Of a stretch of 42,527 nt of DNA, positions 28,744-34,620 are shown piece after piece (position 1 is the stretch's first letter; each line of letters begins with the position of its first letter). The stretch is from IMG/VR virus record IMGVR_UViG_3300030102_006951, positions 1 to 42,527 of that record. One strand, given 5' to 3'. The DNA is from a virus. The notes under the pieces are model-generated. The model searched no databases. It saw nothing but the letters and a program-made list of their open reading frames with translations, and had not been told where the DNA came from. Both the position numbers and the translations under genes were made by a program.

Positions 28744-28965
28744 ATGCCTAAAGAAACATTGAAGACCCCAACACGCATATATATAAAATATCCGACTTGG
28801 GAGAAAGAAATCTGTGAAGAAATCAGAAATATAGAACCACATTATAGCAATAAAGATGATGCCTATATATATAACTATTGTGGGGCAGTACACTTAATAG
28901 AGGAATTAATTTGTAACAAGGGTTATTCAACAAAAGATGCAGTTAAAAAAATATTTGAAAAATAA
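28744..28965 (+). CDS. small phage protein, unknown function
   Basis: 73 residues. After TPTRIYIKYPTWEKEICEEI comes DDAYIYNYCGAVHLIEELIC and a helical end. Bases 28768-28791 (codons for TPTRIYIKY) are repeated exactly at 42187-42210, outside any gene. Confidence 0.82.
   Translation: MPKETLKTPTRIYIKYPTWEKEICEEIRNIEPHYSNKDDAYIYNYCGAVHLIEELICNKGYSTKDAVKKIFEK
28768..28791 (+). repeat. 24-nt direct repeat, copy 1 (in CDS)
   Basis: Starts CCAACACGCATATATATAAA; identical 24 nt at 42187-42210. Confidence 0.75.
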
Positions 28966-28997
28966 TTTGGAAAATTAAAATAATAATTATATCTTTA
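28966..28997 (+). promoter_or_regulatory. promoter of the 29002-29477 gene pair
   Basis: -33 TTTGG 28966-28970 directly after the preceding stop, 19-nt spacer, -7 TATCTTTA 28990-28997; ATG 4 nt later (leaderless). Confidence 0.85.
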
Positions 28998-29001
28998 CAC
29001 T

Positions 29002-29190
29002 ATGCAAGATTTATTTGAAACATATGAAACGCTTCCAAAGGAAGTACAAGAAATTATCAACGACTTTAGTGAGGCTGATAAAAACTACAATAATTGTCAA
29101 GACTTAGTTGAGGCACTAGAACAGGTAGGTTATACCTGTGAATATGGACTAGACGCAACACCATACGACTTGAAAAAACTTAAAAAATAA
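29002..29190 (+). CDS. small acidic helical protein, unknown function
   Basis: 62 residues. LPKEVQEIINDFSEADKNYN and CQDLVEALEQVGYTCEYGLD are helical; the latter (LE..GYTC.YGLD..P..L) resembles short phage proteins (from memory). Leaderless. Its TAA overlaps the next ATG by one base. Confidence 0.82.
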   Translation: MQDLFETYETLPKEVQEIINDFSEADKNYNNCQDLVEALEQVGYTCEYGLDATPYDLKKLKK

Positions 29191-29477
29191 TGTCAAAAGA
29201 TTTAGAGACATACCACGTAGAAGTTAACATTAGAAATGAGTATGGATATATACCAAAAGATGAATTTGGCAATCCAGTACCATCAATAAAGTTTGAGAAA
29301 ACAGTGAACCCACTATTCTTAGATACAATGCTAAAAAGACTTTACAAAGACTTTAAGGCAATCGTACCCAAAGAACATGATATTAATATAGAAGTTTACC
29401 TATCTAATACTGTCAGTGGTACATGGATGAACATGGCTTCATATTATGGTAGTGAAGAAAGATTTGTTAAACATTAA
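29190..29477 (+). CDS. unknown phage protein
   Basis: 95 residues, beta-rich start (ETYHVEVNIRNEYGYIPKDE). Coupled to the preceding gene through TAATG. Not recognised. Confidence 0.83.
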   Translation: MSKDLETYHVEVNIRNEYGYIPKDEFGNPVPSIKFEKTVNPLFLDTMLKRLYKDFKAIVPKEHDINIEVYLSNTVSGTWMNMASYYGSEERFVKH

Positions 29478-29483
29478 AATAAA

Positions 29484-29515
29484 TTTGGAAATTTAAAATA
29501 TTATTTCTATATTTA
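29484..29515 (+). promoter_or_regulatory. promoter of the gene at 29520
   Basis: -33 TTTGG 29484-29488, 19-nt spacer, -7 TATATTTA 29508-29515; ATG 4 nt later (leaderless). Confidence 0.85.
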
Positions 29516-29519
29516 CATT

Positions 29520-29726
29520 ATGAAATTTACTATTGAAATAAAGGGTCTCGGAACACTTAAAGATATATTAGATAATATGGATGAGATTAAATCATTCATA
29601 GAGAATAAGATTGAAGAGGGTGAAGAGGGGATTTTAGATGAGGCCAAAGAAATTGGATTTCCTATAGGGGGACATCCACTTCAACAAACGCTTTTCTTAA
29701 CAACAAGTTTAGGAAAAAAAGTTTAA
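29520..29726 (+). CDS. small acidic protein, unknown function
   Basis: 68 residues. KFTIEIKGLGTLKDILDNMD is beta-helix, then EEGEEGILDEAKEIGF and a Gly/Pro turn. Leaderless. Not recognised. Confidence 0.8.
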   Translation: MKFTIEIKGLGTLKDILDNMDEIKSFIENKIEEGEEGILDEAKEIGFPIGGHPLQQTLFLTTSLGKKV

Positions 29727-29732
29727 AAAGAT

Positions 29733-29764
29733 TTGGTAAATTAAAAAAGATTTCGTATCTTTAT
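29733..29764 (+). promoter_or_regulatory. promoter of the gene at 29781
   Basis: -33 TTTGG 29733-29737, 19-nt spacer, -7 TATCTTAT 29757-29764 (imperfect). Confidence 0.75.
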
Positions 29765-29780
29765 ACCATAACATTGAGAC

Positions 29781-29885
29781 ATGAAAAAGATTAAAGAAAT
29801 TATAGAAAACATTCAGGTAACAGTTTTCTTGTTTATAGCAAGAGTAAGTGGAATGTTTGACGCTGATGACGAAATAAACAGCTAA
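29781..29885 (+). CDS. 34-residue membrane-like peptide
   Basis: MKKIKEIIENIQ is basic-amphipathic, followed by VTVFLFIARVSGMF and an acidic end (DADDEINS). Own promoter 17 nt upstream. Short, but the position between promoter and stop supports it. Confidence 0.6.
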   Translation: MKKIKEIIENIQVTVFLFIARVSGMFDADDEINS

Positions 29886-29902
29886 AAAAAGTTTCGAAAA
29901 GA

Positions 29903-29934
29903 TTTGGTAATTAAAATTAAATTACTTATCTTTA
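29903..29934 (+). promoter_or_regulatory. promoter of the large structured RNA
   Basis: -33 TTTGG 29903-29907, 19-nt spacer, -7 TATCTTTA 29927-29934. Confidence 0.86.
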
Positions 29935-29939
29935 CAAGA

Positions 29940-30550
29940 GTTATTTGAAATATGCATAAGATGAGTTTGCCTATAAGGTTTATAGGACACCTCTAAACAT
30001 CGATTGCCTCTGGACGAGCTACTAGTAGTAATGCGTAACCTACTTGTAACCAACTGTATTAAGGGTACCCTTGGCACAGTACTACTCTCGAGTAGAAAAA
30101 GTTACAACCGCAAAGCCTCTTCACACTATCTAACGGTGCAAGCTACATAATCTGATGTTAACGTTAACCTATAAATACGGTAAACTTATCTAGCTCGGGT
30201 CCGAGAGTAAAAATAGAGCGGCTATGTACAAGCTGCGGGACCAAAGGAACGTATCAAGAGTTCTAGCTGTGGACGAAGCCGAAGAGGCCATTAATTTCGC
30301 TACAGCAGCGCAATAGAGCTCTTGGTCTTCTCTTTTAGAATTTATTCTATAATGCATATTTAGTACTAATTTAAATTAATACTAATGAAAAACTAAAATA
30401 TAGTTGGAGAGACCACATTGCCATTAGCGCTTGCTCCATAAGAGACGGGCCACCTGAAGCCCATAAATTCAGGTCATGATTATAAGTTGGGGAGTGGTTA
30501 CCCCGTGATTGATGAGGGAAGGCTTCGCTGTTGCAGCGGGGCCTTTTTTT
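29940..30550 (+). ncRNA. large (~610 nt) structured non-coding RNA
   Basis: Bounded by its own promoter and a strong terminator, with no credible ORF and raised G+C. Helices read directly: CCTATAA/TTATAGG (29970-29986); TTGTAAC/GTTACAA (30044-30050 with 30101-30107), enclosing CTACT/AGTAG (30082-30095); CTCG/CGAG (30194-30205); GCGGCT/AGCTGC (30218-30236). A long arm 30239-30327 is built from GACCAA/TTGGTC, AGAGTTCT/AGAGCTCT, GCTGT/ACAGC, CGAA/TTCG and GCC/GGC. Further helices are TAGAA/TTCTA (30336-30349), ACCTGAA/TTCAGGT (30452-30474) and GGGG/CCCC (30489-30504). TATGCAT/ATGCATA (29951-29957 with 30352-30358) could close the domain, and AGAGGC in the arm loop can pair with GCCTCT at 30006 or 30115 (pseudoknot). 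Size and phage context recall the ornate large RNAs GOLLD and ROOL, but no specific motif of either, of RNase P RNA, of tmRNA or of group I/II introns was recognised. Confidence 0.78.
30521..30550 (+). terminator. terminator of the large RNA
   Basis: 10-bp stem GGCTTCGCTG/CAGCGGGGCC (30521-30530 with 30534-30543, two G-U), loop TTG, T7. Confidence 0.92.
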
Positions 30551-30581
30551 GTGTCCCACTTTAAAATGCTAACTATAGTAT

Positions 30582-30613
30582 GTTGTATGATTAAATGTAA
30601 TACCGTATATTTG
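30582..30613 (+). promoter_or_regulatory. weak promoter of the gene at 30639
   Basis: -7 TATATTTG 30606-30613 with GTTGT at the -33 position (30582-30586) and the usual 19-nt spacer. Confidence 0.55.
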
Positions 30614-30638
30614 TACTGTAACATTAAAACAATATATT

Positions 30639-30920
30639 ATGAAATGCACAAGTAAGAATTTAGAAAGAGTATTTAACTTCATTATTAATAACCACGTAGA
30701 TAATAATGGTGGTGGGGCTGATTTTGCAATGTTTGATGATGAAAGTGAATTAGTTGGGGCTGTACAATATAGTCTAGAACAATTAGATGAATGTTTATTT
30801 ATTTGCAACAGTTGTCATGAACATTTTCCTAGAGAAGAAATGGACTTTGACGTTGACAATGACCAAGACTTATGCAAGAATTGTAACTACCAAAGTTATA
30901 ATGAGGGACCATACGGGTAA
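30639..30920 (+). CDS. small protein with a C-terminal zinc ribbon
   Basis: 93 residues. N-terminal part ERVFNFIINNHVDNNGGGAD then DDESELVGAVQYSLEQLDEC; the C-terminal half has CNSCHEHFPREEM and CKNC, i.e. two CxxC pairs typical of a zinc ribbon. Function unknown. Confidence 0.84.
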   Translation: MKCTSKNLERVFNFIINNHVDNNGGGADFAMFDDESELVGAVQYSLEQLDECLFICNSCHEHFPREEMDFDVDNDQDLCKNCNYQSYNEGPYG

Positions 30921-30936
30921 AATAACCTGTAAATAA

Positions 30937-30968
30937 TTAGGAAATGTAAATATAATACTGTATATTTG
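30937..30968 (+). promoter_or_regulatory. promoter of the gene at 30993
   Basis: -33 TTAGG 30937-30941, 19-nt spacer, -7 TATATTTG 30961-30968. Confidence 0.78.
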
Positions 30969-30992
30969 TACTGTAACATTAAAACAAATAAT

Positions 30993-31277
30993 ATGGCACA
31001 GCACATACCAATAGGTCAAAGCGGATTTGACAATGTAATAGGTAAGATTATTAAAAGGGAAGATATACTTAAATTGGAAGATTTCAAACGGGTATATAAT
31101 GATGAATTATCCTGTTATATGCAGAAATTACCAACAAGTGAGTATCAAATGAACGAAGAGCACGGTAAGAAAGATGACCTTGTAGTTTATTTCTATAAAT
31201 TAGATGTTGATGATTATTCTTATGAAGTTCATATAGATAAAGATACAAAAGTTAATCAAGTTTATTTGGTATTGTAA
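30993..31277 (+). CDS. unknown phage protein
   Basis: 94 residues from the ATG at 30993; the longer frame begins inside the -7 box. AQHIPIGQSGFDNVIGKIIK is followed by a charged helix and a beta end. The last codons (YLVL, stop) contain the next TTTGG. Not recognised. Confidence 0.82.
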   Translation: MAQHIPIGQSGFDNVIGKIIKREDILKLEDFKRVYNDELSCYMQKLPTSEYQMNEEHGKKDDLVVYFYKLDVDDYSYEVHIDKDTKVNQVYLVL

Positions 31278-31296
31278 ATATAATATTGTATATTGC
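31265..31296 (+). promoter_or_regulatory. promoter of the gene at 31351
   Basis: -33 TTTGG 31265-31269 inside the preceding CDS, 19-nt spacer, -7 TATATTGC 31289-31296. Confidence 0.82.
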
Positions 31297-31318
31297 ACTA
31301 TCGTTAATTAATAATTAT

Positions 31319-31338
31319 ATATACACATTTGTGTACAC
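31319..31338 (+). repeat. palindrome variant, copy 4, in a 5' leader
   Basis: ATATACACATTTGTGTACAC, between the promoter at 31265 and the ATG at 31351, a position suited to an operator or a leader hairpin. Confidence 0.62.
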
Positions 31339-31350
31339 ACGCGAGAAGTT

Positions 31351-31665
31351 ATGGCAAAGAAAACAAAAACATGGAAAATTGGTGAATATGCTAAAGGAGG
31401 CGTAATTACCGTTGAAATACAGGGTGAAATAATTACTGTAATTGGTAAGGATTGGGATATGTCCCAAGGAACTAGAAGGAGTAGTAACCAAAGTAATGCT
31501 AAAGAGTTTACAAGGGGAACAGTATTATCTAGTCAAGATAATTGTAGAAGACTTTTAAGTAATTTTCTTAATGATTTAACAACTTCATACTATTCAGATA
31601 AAATAATTGAATGGATTGAAAGTAAGGTTGAACTTGAAAAACATGGGTATTTCCCAAACTGGTAA
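31351..31665 (+). CDS. conserved phage-type protein of the KTWKIGEYA.GG type
   Basis: 104 residues, basic. KTWKIGEYAKGGVITVEIQG and EIITVIGKDWD resemble a short beta protein found in phages (from memory); the helical end is LLSNFLNDLTTSYYSDKIIE. Its 5' leader is the only one here to contain the 20-bp palindrome. Confidence 0.85.
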   Translation: MAKKTKTWKIGEYAKGGVITVEIQGEIITVIGKDWDMSQGTRRSSNQSNAKEFTRGTVLSSQDNCRRLLSNFLNDLTTSYYSDKIIEWIESKVELEKHGYFPNW

Positions 31666-31724
31666 GCTACAAAGGTAAGAAATGTTTTTGGTAATTCCAA
31701 AACTTTTCTTATTTTTTTTATTAT

Positions 31725-31780
31725 AGAAACATGTGGGCGTGACGGAGTCTACTCTTCTGATTACTCAGCCCGTCTTAAGA
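31725..31780 (-). ncRNA. small RNA of the GAGTAGACTCC family, copy C
   Basis: Minus transcript: outer stem GACGG/CCGTC (complement of 31770-31774 and 31741-31745), inner hairpin CTGA-GTAA-TCAG, then GAGTAGACTCC (complement of 31744-31754), GTCACGCCCAC. 29 nt (31744-31772) match the copy at 42160-42188 on the opposite strand with one difference. No clear U-tract. Confidence 0.65.
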
Positions 31781-31785
31781 CAATA

Positions 31786-31817
31786 CAAATATCGTAATAA
31801 TATTTTAAATACCCAAA
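31786..31817 (-). promoter_or_regulatory. minus-strand promoter of small RNA copy C
   Basis: Minus strand: -33 TTTGG (31817-31813), 19-nt spacer, -7 GATATTTG (31793-31786). Confidence 0.8.
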
Positions 31818-31848
31818 TAAACAGGGAAAAAAAATATACTGTATTATA

Positions 31849-31880
31849 TTTGGTAGTTTAAAATAAAGTTTGTATCTTTA
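31849..31880 (+). promoter_or_regulatory. promoter of the gene at 31909
   Basis: -33 TTTGG 31849-31853, 19-nt spacer, -7 TATCTTTA 31873-31880. Confidence 0.86.
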
Positions 31881-31908
31881 CACCATCGTTAAATTAAAAC
31901 TAAAAACT

Positions 31909-32376
31909 ATGAGTAAAGAAAGAAATTTAGAATTATTAGAAAAGCAAATATTAAATGATGCCAATAACGGTGACACCACAGTACTTGCAGAGATACTTGA
32001 ATCATTAGATGAGGAATATATATTTAATTCATTAAGTGATGTTAACCAAGAGAGAACTAACTTCCAACAGTTAAAGGGTGGTGAACACATCGTTGCTTTG
32101 GTTAATACTAATGGAGTTTCTAATTCCTATAACACACCTGAAGATATAGATATTGAAAAGGGTACTATATTAAAATGTCCAAATACTGGGACTCGAATGG
32201 GTGATGTTTTTACTACTTTAGTTAGTGGTAATGCAGTTAAACATTGTAGAGGTTATAATAAGGGTGAAAAACAAGCACAAAAGCATGGTGATATTATTGG
32301 TTTAAGTGGTGGTTATAACTCTGCACCTTATTCATTGGGTTGTATTGATTTAAGAGTTTGGAAAATAATAGATTAA
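31909..32376 (+). CDS. two-part phage protein, unknown function
   Basis: 155 residues from the ATG at 31909 (the upstream extension begins in the -7 box). The first ~45 residues, LEKQILNDANNGDTTVLAEI and DEEYIFNSLSD, resemble a phage module usually found as a separate small protein (from memory). The C-terminal ~100 residues are Gly/Thr-rich with two Cys (KCPNTGTRMGDVFTTLVSGN; GGY..APYSLGCIDLRVWKI). It may be a fusion. Confidence 0.84.
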   Translation: MSKERNLELLEKQILNDANNGDTTVLAEILESLDEEYIFNSLSDVNQERTNFQQLKGGEHIVALVNTNGVSNSYNTPEDIDIEKGTILKCPNTGTRMGDVFTTLVSGNAVKHCRGYNKGEKQAQKHGDIIGLSGGYNSAPYSLGCIDLRVWKIID

Positions 32377-32392
32377 AATATATACTATTATA

Positions 32393-32424
32393 TTTGGTAG
32401 TTTAAAATAAAGTTTGTATATTTA
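32393..32424 (+). promoter_or_regulatory. promoter of the 32454-32944 gene pair
   Basis: -33 TTTGG 32393-32397, 19-nt spacer, -7 TATATTTA 32417-32424. Confidence 0.86.
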
Positions 32425-32453
32425 CACTATCGTTAATCAAAAAATATAAAACT

Positions 32454-32675
32454 ATGAGTAAATTAAGAATTGGGGACGTTGTGAGTTGGAAAGGTGGTTT
32501 CGGTTTAGATGCACCAAAGAATGCAGTTGTTGAGAGTATTGAAATTACCAATGGTTATAAGTATGGTGAAGAAGTTGATGAGGTTCCGTGGAAAGAAGTA
32601 TATGGAAGAAATGTTGTTGTAAATCTTAATAATGACCATTGGGCATATGGTTCACAAATATCTAAAAAGAAGTAA
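32454..32675 (+). CDS. small SH3-like phage protein
   Basis: 73 residues, beta-rich. LRIGDVVSWKGGFGLDAPKN, then AVVESIEITNGYKYG and DEVPWKEV, matches a recurrent small phage/bacterial protein (IGD.V.W.G.WG..AP..A.V..IE, from memory), likely a small barrel. Next gene starts 2 nt after the stop. Confidence 0.87.
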   Translation: MSKLRIGDVVSWKGGFGLDAPKNAVVESIEITNGYKYGEEVDEVPWKEVYGRNVVVNLNNDHWAYGSQISKKK

Positions 32676-32677
32676 AC

Positions 32678-32944
32678 ATGAAATTATTAACTAAAGAAAG
32701 AATGAGGGGAATAATTGAGCAATTTATAAATAATTGTGAAAATAATGATGTTACTAGATTCGGGTTTGATGAATCTTTTTGGGAAACAACAAGTTGGTGT
32801 GAAGAACATTGGGAAGACAATGATTCGGAAGAAATGAAAAGAAGTTTACTTGATAACTATTTAATGCAATTTGGTTACCATGTTTTAGAAGAAGGGGGTG
32901 CTTTGAGTAAAGAGGAATTAATAGAAAATTATTTGCAAAAGTAA
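32678..32944 (+). CDS. acidic helical protein, unknown function
   Basis: 88 residues, acidic; many Trp and Glu (FWETTSWCEEHWEDNDSEEM). Ends YLQK, stop, with the codons containing the TTTGC box of the next, weak promoter. Not recognised. Confidence 0.83.
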   Translation: MKLLTKERMRGIIEQFINNCENNDVTRFGFDESFWETTSWCEEHWEDNDSEEMKRSLLDNYLMQFGYHVLEEGGALSKEELIENYLQK

Positions 32945-32963
32945 ATATAATATTGTATAAATA
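32932..32963 (+). promoter_or_regulatory. weak promoter of the gene at 32970
   Basis: -33 TTTGC 32932-32936, 19-nt spacer, degenerate -7 TATAAATA 32956-32963; looks like a decayed copy of the usual cassette. Confidence 0.5.
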
Positions 32964-32969
32964 AAAACT

Positions 32970-33119
32970 ATGAAAGAATTAATTATAGATGAACAAGAAT
33001 TAGATTATATAACTATGCTAATAGAACAGAACTTAGAGGATAATCCAGAAGAATATGGAGAACTCCATAAACAAATGTTAGAGGACTTATATAGTAAACT
33101 AATAATCTTAAACAAATAG
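32970..33119 (+). CDS. 49-residue acidic helical protein
   Basis: KELIIDEQELDYITMLIEQN and PEEYGELHKQMLEDLYSKLI are charged helices, probably a coiled hairpin. Next gene starts 8 nt after the stop. Not recognised. Confidence 0.72.
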   Translation: MKELIIDEQELDYITMLIEQNLEDNPEEYGELHKQMLEDLYSKLIILNK

Positions 33120-33127
33120 AAAGTGTT

Positions 33128-33346
33128 ATGGACACAAAGAAAGCAAGAGAAATACTATCAAATTCAGGATATCAGGTAGATAACTTATGGCACATAGAGG
33201 ATGTTAAACATAAATATAAATGTACTGATGATGAAGCTATGAAAGTATTAATACAGGCATTGGACAATGAAGCCACTATGGAACAAATATGGTTTGCAAT
33301 CGACTTTCATGCAGAAGATAATGGACTAAAAAAAATTAACCATTAA
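33128..33346 (+). CDS. conserved phage protein of the GYQVDNLWHI type
   Basis: 72 residues. REILSNSGYQVDNLWHIEDV, then CTDDEAMKVLIQALDNEATM and EQIWFAIDFHAED, is a strongly conserved short phage protein (from memory), function unknown, full length here. Predicted all-helical. Confidence 0.92.
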   Translation: MDTKKAREILSNSGYQVDNLWHIEDVKHKYKCTDDEAMKVLIQALDNEATMEQIWFAIDFHAEDNGLKKINH

Positions 33347-33361
33347 GTTAATAGAAAATTA

Positions 33362-33393
33362 TTTGGATAAGTAAATATAATATTGTATATTTG
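33362..33393 (+). promoter_or_regulatory. promoter of the 33433-33936 gene pair
   Basis: -33 TTTGG 33362-33366, 19-nt spacer, -7 TATATTTG 33386-33393. Confidence 0.86.
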
Positions 33394-33432
33394 TATTGTT
33401 AAATTGCATCTATAAAATAAAAAACAAATATC

Positions 33433-33729
33433 ATGAGCAAAGAATTAACAGCACTTAGAATGGACTTTAAGGAGAAGTGTCCTAATATAAAAGTAAAGTC
33501 GTTAGAGGAAAGGCATTTACCTGATTGGAAGCGTTTAGTTTTTCTTAATGGTCTGAATTGTGAAGAAATGTTTTTGGTGGCATTGTATATTAAAGACACT
33601 TTTTCGGTTGAGGGTAAGTATAGCCATAAACTTCCTAAATTACACGAATACAAAGGCGACTTGGTATTAACTATAGATGAAGGTCAAATTAAACAAGCCA
33701 TACTTTCAGAAAAGGTTGATTCTTTTTGA
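33433..33729 (+). CDS. unknown phage protein
   Basis: 98 residues. LTALRMDFKEKCPNIKVKSL, LPDWKRLVFLNGLNCEEMFL and GKYSHKLPKLHEYKGDLVLT; mixed alpha/beta. Not recognised. Confidence 0.84.
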   Translation: MSKELTALRMDFKEKCPNIKVKSLEERHLPDWKRLVFLNGLNCEEMFLVALYIKDTFSVEGKYSHKLPKLHEYKGDLVLTIDEGQIKQAILSEKVDSF

Positions 33730-33747
33730 TTACACAAAAACAAAAAA

Positions 33748-33936
33748 ATGACCACAACTGAAATTAATGAAACTATTCAAGAGTTAGAAATATTCATTGA
33801 ATCGATAGAGTTAGACCATAAACAAAACGCTATTAGTCAACCTAAAGATGTTAAGAGTGATATGGAAGCCATTAAGTCTGCAAAAGAACAAATAGAAGAA
33901 TTAAAAAAATTATTACCCAATAATTTGGTAGATTAA
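33748..33936 (+). CDS. small coiled-coil protein
   Basis: 62 residues, almost entirely heptad-like helix (TTEINETIQELEIFIESIEL; DMEAIKSAKEQIEELKKLLP). Ends NNLVD, stop, with the codons containing the next TTTGG. Possibly an oligomerising adaptor. Confidence 0.82.
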   Translation: MTTTEINETIQELEIFIESIELDHKQNAISQPKDVKSDMEAIKSAKEQIEELKKLLPNNLVD

Positions 33937-33955
33937 ATATAATATTGTATATTTG
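33924..33955 (+). promoter_or_regulatory. promoter of the gene at 33985
   Basis: -33 TTTGG 33924-33928 inside the preceding CDS, 19-nt spacer, -7 TATATTTG 33948-33955. Confidence 0.85.
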
Positions 33956-33984
33956 TATCAGTTAAACAATTAAAACAAATTATT

Positions 33985-34275
33985 ATGTCAATTATTTCAA
34001 CAGTAGTAGCAACAGAATTAATCAACAAATCAAAAGGTAAAATCTTTACTGCAACATTTTTAAAGAAGAATGGGGAGTTAAGAAAAATGAATTGTAGGTT
34101 AGGAGTTAGCAAAGGTGTTAATGGTAAAGGTATGAGTTACAATCCAACACTTAAAGCGTTAAAGCCTGTATTTGATATGCAAATCAAACAATGGAGAACA
34201 ATTAACCTTGAGAACATTAAGGAGTTGAGTATTAACAAAGAAAAATATATCGTTAGGGAATTAAGCAAACATTAA
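33985..34275 (+). CDS. conserved SH3-like phage protein (KGKIFTATFLKK...)
   Basis: 96 residues, basic, beta-rich. GKIFTATFLKKNGELRKMNC, RLGVSKGV, VFDMQIKQWRTINLENI form a small phage family (GK.F.V.F.K.DG..R..N.R.GV...VYD....YR.IN, from memory), probably a small barrel that may bind nucleic acid. Followed by a structured RNA. Confidence 0.88.
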   Translation: MSIISTVVATELINKSKGKIFTATFLKKNGELRKMNCRLGVSKGVNGKGMSYNPTLKALKPVFDMQIKQWRTINLENIKELSINKEKYIVRELSKH

Positions 34276-34282
34276 TTCTCTA

Positions 34283-34412
34283 GGGGGCATACAACGGACA
34301 AGGCTAAGGCAAATGAGTTGTATCTTGTTAGGGGTAGGAGTTGAAAAACGTTTGGACTAACGACAAGGACAATAACAAGTTGGTGGGATGCGAGTGGTTG
34401 ACCAATGCCCCT
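34283..34412 (+). ncRNA. multibranched structured RNA (four-way-junction-like)
   Basis: A closing helix GGGGCAT/ATGCCCC (34284-34290 with 34405-34411) encloses three arms in order: ACAAC/GTTGT (34291-34295 with 34317-34321); CTTGTTAG with CTAA-cg-ACAAG (34324-34331 with 34357-34367); and TTGGT/ACCAA (34380-34384 with 34401-34405). No ORF, no terminator T-run. It lies between a gene stop and a small CDS, so probably a 3' UTR or processed RNA. No known family recognised. Confidence 0.66.
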
Positions 34413-34431
34413 CAATTAAAACCACATAAAA

Positions 34432-34569
34432 ATGGAATACACTTATTTAAATGATTTAGATATGGTCATTCAAGCCATCGAGAATGGTGATATAAATGAT
34501 GCTTTAAATTTATTAAAAGAAATGAAAGAAGAATATGAATTTTATAAAAGATTAGGATTATTTGGATAA
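34432..34569 (+). CDS. 45-residue acidic helical protein
   Basis: MEYTYLNDLDMVIQAIENGD and ALNLLKEMKEEYEFYKRLGL. Typical short phage helix pair. The last codons (LFG, stop) are the TTTGG of the next promoter. Starts 20 nt after the structured RNA, so its expression may depend on that RNA. Confidence 0.7.
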   Translation: MEYTYLNDLDMVIQAIENGDINDALNLLKEMKEEYEFYKRLGLFG

Positions 34570-34592
34570 GTAAATATTATATTGTATATTTG
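34561..34592 (+). promoter_or_regulatory. promoter of the 34621-35450 gene pair
   Basis: -33 TTTGG 34561-34565 inside the preceding CDS, 19-nt spacer, -7 TATATTTG 34585-34592. Confidence 0.86.
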
Positions 34593-34620
34593 TATTGTTA
34601 AATTATTAAAACAAAAAAAT

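Larger units (their letters stand above)
29886..30638. other. long non-coding stretch holding the large RNA
   Basis: 753 bp with no credible gene: the promoter at 29903, the ~610-nt structured RNA with terminator, and a poor promoter for the gene at 30639. Its G+C is higher than that of the surrounding genes. Confidence 0.75.

Noticed and set aside
30224-30316. 30-codon ORF inside the large RNA ending FATAAQ, reminiscent of a tmRNA tag
   Set aside because: The RNA has no tmRNA ends (no paired 5' and 3' acceptor stem, no GGTTCRANNCC T-loop, no CCA), the tag would not end in the usual LAA or similar, and the ORF lies in a continuous base-paired arm. SmpB in the same window made the idea worth testing, but the sequence does not support it.
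29940-30550. tRNA genes within the large RNA, as in some GOLLD loci
   Set aside because: No T-loop of the GTTCRA type, no plausible cloverleaf and no CCA-terminated acceptor stem was found anywhere in the window.
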